DNA of 64,000 bases from Uranotaenia lowii. Its lineage: Eukaryota; Arthropoda; Insecta; Diptera; Culicidae. The position numbers and the translations under genes were made by a program. Under the pieces are notes generated by a model that worked only from the letters and a program-made list of their open reading frames with translations, was not told the origin of the DNA and searched no databases. Positions 59,995-64,000 of this stretch are shown in pieces. Numbering within the stretch: position 1 is the first letter of the stretch; each line of letters begins with the position of its first letter. The DNA lies in contig NC_073693.1 of the NCBI RefSeq assembly GCF_029784155.1, positions 115,842,503-115,906,502 on the forward strand, written 5' to 3'.

Positions 59995-60413
59995 TATCCT
60001 TCATCCCATCCCTGCAACAACTCCCAAGATCTTGTTTTTGGCGTAAGGTTTTGCTTGTCATTGTGTTTTGGAGTCATTACCTCTTTTTAGTCGATGATCC
60101 GGATCGTTTTTATAGCTTCATGCACGGTTGTAGACGATATAACCGACATTTTTGCAACATTTCGAACGAAGAGATTGGGGTGCACTTGAAAGCGCTAGCC
60201 ACTTTTCTATTCGTCACTGCAGCCGGGTTTCGACTTCCTCCAGTTCCAAGCTTCCTAGTTGACGACAAACGTTCTTCGAACATTGTTATTAGTTTGGTGA
60301 CGGTTGATTTGGCCACATTCAACGATCTTACTATTTCTGCGTGCGTGTAGTTTGGATTTTCGCAATTCATGAATGTTCAAAATTTTGATTCGTAGCTCTT
60401 GCTTGATCGCCAT
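59995..60413 (-). pseudogene. mariner DD37-type transposase relic, N-terminal DNA-binding part
   Basis: From ATG 60413 the minus strand reads MAIKQELRIKILNIHE. After a frameshift, CENPNYTHAEIVRSLNVAK, STVTKLITMFEERLSS and TGGSRNPAAV give the helix-turn-helix region and linker. After another shift near 60190, HPNLFVRNVAKMSVISSTTV and then DKQNLTPKTRSWELL match the second helix-turn-helix and the region just before the catalytic core. At least two frameshifts and a stop make it inactive. The next expected residues (…CVVMDDET) resume at 58125, so the 1.9 kb between, mainly minisatellite, interrupts one gene. Confidence 0.75.
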
Positions 60414-60539
60414 TCTCATAACTAAAGATCTAATGTCAAAATCTAAATAAAAGCGTTTTTCTAAAAACACACCTTCAAAATGAGGGATGTTCAGGTTTTT
60501 TACATGAATGATTGATTTTTTTTTATTCTGGATTTTTAA

Positions 60540-61625
60540 CAAAGATTTTGGGTTGTGGTTTCCATCCTGATTTTTAATGTGTATCCTAAATCTTCATATC
60601 AGATTCTGAAAAGATCCTGAATTTTGATTTTGATATCAGATCCTAGATTTTATTCTTATCCCGAATCGTTTGGATAATTTGATTTCTGATTTCGGATCGC
60701 GAATTCTTATTTTGGATCGCTATCGTCATTCTGGGTCCTATTTTTGAATCTTGAATCCTGATCAGTCTTGTAACCGGTCACCATCGTTTGAAATTTTTCG
60801 GAGACGGTCACAACACATCTCTCTTGATTATCATGGAATGCGCTATCGTTTGATCGGAGAGCAAAAAATGTCAAATGATATTTCGGATATTTGTAGTGGT
60901 TAGTTGTTTGACTATCATTCCATGCGTTGCAAATCAATCATTCCACATTGTTCGACCAACACATCCAAACACGCCCGGCCCTGTTCAGCAGCGGATATTT
61001 TTTACGCAGGAGAGAGTAAACAGAAAGGATTACCTTCGTTTATTGAGCCTATACTTTCTGCTGCGTGAAAGGGACAGGCGACATCATAAACTGTCGGGAA
61101 TTTTGGTCGTTTGACCATCAAATCATCGTTCTCGTGTACCATGACACGAAATTTCATTCGACAATCACGCATAGGGGAATGCGTGACATTTCAATTGATA
61201 GTAGTCGGCTGTTGCGTTAGTATTTGGTCGCATTCGTTTGATGGTGAGAACAGTGAAATTGATGGAAGCAGGCTGTGCGACTGTCAGAGAGAATGTCGAT
61301 GGTTTACAAGTCTGATCCTGATGTCATTTTCAAATCTTTAGAAACTTGGAACCTGATTCTAGATACTACTTTAAACTGATTTTGAATTTAGTTTCTAATC
61401 ATGGTTCTTGAACCCATATTTTGATCCTAATTTGAATCTAATCCTGAAACCTGATCCTGGATTCTGATCATGCTCTTAAATTCAAACTATGGAACCCAGA
61501 TCATAATCTTGATCCTAACCCTCATTCCGCATCATGAACCCTGAACCTGAATTCTGGGCTCTGATCCTGGGTCCTAATCCTAGATGCTCAAACATGATTC
61601 TGGATCGTGATCCCGGTTTCTGATG
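60540..61625. repeat. degenerate (A)TCCTGAT-type short repeat, split by a hAT element
   Basis: From about 60560 to 60762 and 61315 to 61625 the sequence is dominated by variants of GATCCTGAATC, TTCTGATCCTGG and ACCTGATTCTG, a short-period degenerate simple repeat. A hAT element (60763-61314) divides it, and its 8-bp duplication ATCCTGAT is itself a repeat word. Confidence 0.65.
60763..61314 (+). mobile_element. non-autonomous hAT element, copy 2 (552 bp)
   Basis: The ends CAGTCTTGTAACC and GGTTTACAAGTCTG are inverted. A perfect 8-bp duplication ATCCTGAT flanks it (60755-60762, 61315-61322). The body aligns with 8467-9028 through blocks such as GGTCACCATCGTTTGAA, CATTCCACATTGTTCGACCA and GTCAGAGAGAATGTCGATGG. 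The three ORFs in it are not conserved as proteins between the copies. Because ATCCTGAT is also a word of the host repeat, the duplication alone is slightly weaker evidence than in copy 1. Confidence 0.82.
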
Positions 61626-62340
61626 ACTTCTCGATTTGCACAAAGTTTGAACAAATGCTCATGCAAAACTAACTAACTGATTAAGGATCATTCATTTGCA
61701 GACATACATTGCTGTTGCAAACAATGCTTACAAAAACATTGAAAAATCACTTATTTAAGTAACAGATAAAAGTTCAATTATGTAAAAAAATATCTTTAAT
61801 TTCTAAAATATACAACCAAATTTAACATCCGATAGTAAATAAGTATCACCGAACTAGCGAAGATCAATCGGCAGCTATCCGAACAGTACATCCTAGCTTC
61901 ATAAACCCAACTTTACGGTTTATGATGTACTGTAAGCACAAAGCCAATTTTAAAATCAATCAAAACTGAGAATGAACTCATTGAGCGGCGGACATCTTAT
62001 TCACCTATGAATGAAGCTGTTTACCGTGTGAAGAGGGTGACAAATAATTGCATTATTTGTTGATCAATGTTCTATGAAATCGCAGCATAAAACAGTTCAT
62101 CTGCTGTAGATAGGAGGCCTACTTGATCTTGGTGTAAGCAACCGTGGGCTTTCAGCGCTTGCCTGATTTGCGCGCCTACTTTGTTGACAAATCATTCACA
62201 TGCCCGCACCAGCAGCACACACGCAGCTGAAACACTTGAACCGATGGATGGTCCACATGAAAGTCAAACAAACGGAGCAGGTTGCTCAATTTCATGAATG
62301 TGAATCTGGTCCCTGAATAACTACCGCTAAGTCGAGAGTT
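61626..62340. other. non-coding spacer of mixed composition
   Basis: It becomes less AT-rich toward 62340 (GCGCGCCTACTTTG, CACGCAGCTGAAACAC). It may be the promoter/5' UTR zone of a plus-strand gene. A strong donor-like TTGGTG|GTAAGT lies at about 62466. Confidence 0.3.
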
Positions 62341-62623
62341 TGTTCTGGCGGAGCGCTCGTTCTGTGGAAATCATCTTACCGTTTGAAATCGAAATTATTT
62401 CCCTAAAACTTTGGCGGGCAGTCCGGTAACTGAAAGATTAGTGCTCTTCTTCGTTCTTTATTGGTGGTAAGTTCAATATTCTGATAGTAAAGATGGTTTT
62501 CGGGGATTAAAAATATAGTTCCAATATTTGAACTTTTGATGTAACAGACCAAAATTTTTTTTTCTGTAGTAATAAAGTATTCGAAGATCCTTAAAAATTT
62601 GATTCACATTTTTTTCCGCATAG

Positions 62624-62871
62624 TTCCGCAAACGAGCAATTGGGAAATATTGACTTATGAATTATTGATTGCCGAATTCGAGGGTGGCGTCCAAAAGCTA
62701 GGGGGATATCTCTGGATCGAAAAAGTCAACGACATTGACCTTGAGGCCTCGTTAGCTCCCGAGGAGCGAAATTCTTTTGGCATATCTATGAAGGTACATA
62801 TGTGCGACTCCTTGGGTATAACACCCGCCAGGGGAGTTGGCCATCACGCATTGTTGGATTTCGAAGGGTAA
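62624..62871 (+). CDS. unrecognised putative internal exon
   Basis: After an acceptor-like TTTTTTTCCGCATAG (AG at 62622-62623) a frame of 82 codons is open to TAA at 62871: VPQTSNWEILTYELLIAEFE, then GGVQKLGGYLWIEKVNDID, then LEASLAPEERNSFGISMKVH and so on to HHALLDFEG. Donor-like sites are AAG|GTACAT after ISMK and AAGG|GTAAAC at the end. Codon use and the balanced residue mix differ from the AT-driven ORFs elsewhere. An upstream donor at about 62466 does not give an in-frame coding join, as a TAG precedes it in the needed phase, so that exon would have to be non-coding or unrelated. No family is recognised; a transposon remnant is the main alternative. Confidence 0.35.
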
Positions 62872-63734
62872 ACATAAGAAATATTGCATGCAAATCTGCT
62901 TCGCCGAAGGTAACCGGCTTCTGAAGTAAAATTCAATTATATCTAGTCGTCAAATAAGTTGTGCAAATACGCGATAAGTTCGATTGAAAATACTCGAACT
63001 TTGTTGCTGCTCGATAGTTGAATTTGAAATTTAGATTTGGAATGTCTCTGGAAGGAATAAAATGAGATTGGTTAGATTTTGGATGTACGCGAGTCTGCGA
63101 ATTAATTTAGTGCGTTGTCAATGTTTTATATGTTGAGGTCATCAACGTAATCTTTTTTCTGAAGCAAAAATCATTATATCTCAAAAAGGATCATGCAAAG
63201 GTCATATTTAGACATTCGTGGAAAGATATTCGAAATTTCAGTTGTGGGATTTTTTTTAATTTTGAATCGGTCCATATCGGTAGAATAGTTCCTACTATAA
63301 CCTCATAGTCGTTTCTATCAAGGTGTGTATATATAGGAGATGTTACCGAATATAAAATTCCTGATTCAGCCATTTTGGCTATTTAGGCCTATCCAACTGT
63401 GAAACTCATGGAGTTTGTTTACAAATAAACCGTAGAAAAGCTGAGCAAATTTTCTTATGTTTGTAAACAAACTCATTGAGAGCCCCGCTCACTCCTCGCC
63501 TACTAACTGTGAAAGTCGGAGAACCGCGTGTTTCAAAAAACCTTGGTTTCTATTACAACTTTTCATAAATAAATTTTAAAAAAGAAGATTCATGTGTTGT
63601 AAGGGTGTTCGTCATCAAATTGTATCACGTTAAAAACGCTGTAAGAAATTACCAAGTAGGCCGTTTTCAGACAATGAGCTATGAACCATTTGTGATCTTT
63701 TGGTATTTTAGCCTGATTTCAATTCAACACCATA
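62872..63734. other. non-coding spacer
   Basis: It contains an inverted pair, GTGAAACTCATGGAGTTTGTT with TTACAAATAAAC (63400-63429) against GTTTGTAAACAAACTCATTG (63459-63478), a small hairpin. No gene is recognised. Confidence 0.35.
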
Positions 63735-63990
63735 TTCGTACAACTACACTAAGTACATTCTACCCGGAAGATGTTGTACAACATCTGAATGCAGCTTCTT
63801 CAATACACAAACATACTTTTTCGTCATTTCTTCCACAAATTTGACTTTATTTAGATGCTCACTGAGTGCCAGTTTCAAAAAAGCTCGGTATTTTTCAATG
63901 GATCTTAGTTCCGGTGCGTTGGCTTTTTTAGGCTTTATATCATTTCAGAGCATAGTGGAACGGATACAAATAAGTTGAAATGGTGCAGAA
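63735..63990 (-). pseudogene. mariner DD37-type transposase relic, C-terminal part
   Basis: On the minus strand a frame from about 63925 reads KKANAPELRSIEKYRAFLK, then LALSEHLNKVKFVEEMTKK, then KKLHSDVVQHLPGRM to a stop near 63735. This matches the C-terminal region around the last catalytic acid of mariner-type transposases (APELRPIEKYWA pattern). An upstream block HYALK in another frame (about 63950) continues the family motif after a frameshift. It is a separate copy from 57800-60413, because the order on the strand does not fit. It may extend past the window. Confidence 0.7.
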
Positions 63991-64000
63991 GACCTTCCTA

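Noticed and set aside
1..64000. Functional tRNA, rRNA or viral-derived genes
   Set aside because: I found tRNA-like sequence only in SINEs, no rRNA similarity, and no recognisable viral protein in the translated frames.

Overview
The window is AT-rich, gene-poor, repeat-dense eukaryotic DNA from an insect, most likely a dipteran and probably a mosquito. Support for this: small exons with GT/AG splice signals and large introns, a secreted Val/Thr/Pro/Gln-rich protein with an insect-style split signal peptide, DD37-type mariner transposase relics, tRNA-derived SINEs with A and B boxes, Helitron-like elements beginning TC and ending CTAG, and many short TA-flanked terminal-inverted-repeat (TIR) elements. 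The species is an inference; nothing in the window names it.

Three protein-coding signals can be supported. (1) 11537-11744, minus strand: the first coding exon of a cadherin (signal peptide plus the start of the first cadherin repeat), ending at a phase-1 donor. No later cadherin exon is visible down to position 1, so the first coding intron exceeds 11.5 kb. A CpG-rich island at 12330-12740 is the likely promoter/5' UTR region. (2) 48311-40890, minus strand: a complete two-exon gene for a 375-residue secreted, low-complexity repeat protein. Exon 1 codes only two Met codons, exon 2 carries the rest, and a 6.3-kb intron full of transposon debris separates them. A TATA box (48501-48510) and a poly(A) signal (40839-40844) frame it. 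(3) 62624-62871, plus strand: an unrecognised open segment with splice-like borders, possibly an exon of a gene starting near the right edge.

Most of the remainder is mobile DNA. From left to right: a 5'-truncated non-LTR retrotransposon (2074-2489) with a 13-bp target duplication; TIR elements at 4802-6622, 6754-7010 and 9697-10579; a non-autonomous hAT (8467-9028) with an 8-bp duplication; a Helitron-like relic (13997-14448); a nested set of TIR elements (15197-17365) whose empty sites are visible in an inverted relative at 20121-21068; three Helitron-like elements (17707-19000, 32100-34129, 38037-39601), two of which contain internal tandem arrays with periods of about 142 and 150 bp; a G-tract TIR element (22498-22914); 3' ends of a (CATA)n-tailed retroelement (about 23938, 25180 and 26309-27799, the last with a 25-bp duplication); a foldback element (25520-26190); a TIR element (28306-29708) carrying a SINE; a truncated copy of the same SINE (35454-35509); two more TIR elements (36138-36306, 36653-37490); a large foldback element (49572-52520); and, at the right, a broken mariner gene (57800-60413) split by a minisatellite of about 75-bp units, a second hAT (60763-61314) and another mariner relic near the end.

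The coding genes show no functional linkage. Observations of most interest are a 93-nt pre-miRNA-like hairpin (1912-2004), a perfect 32-bp hairpin with a 3-nt loop flanked by 14-bp direct repeats (55956-56084), the minisatellite inside the mariner gene, the dated nesting of TIR elements, and the secreted repeat protein, which I cannot assign to a known family.
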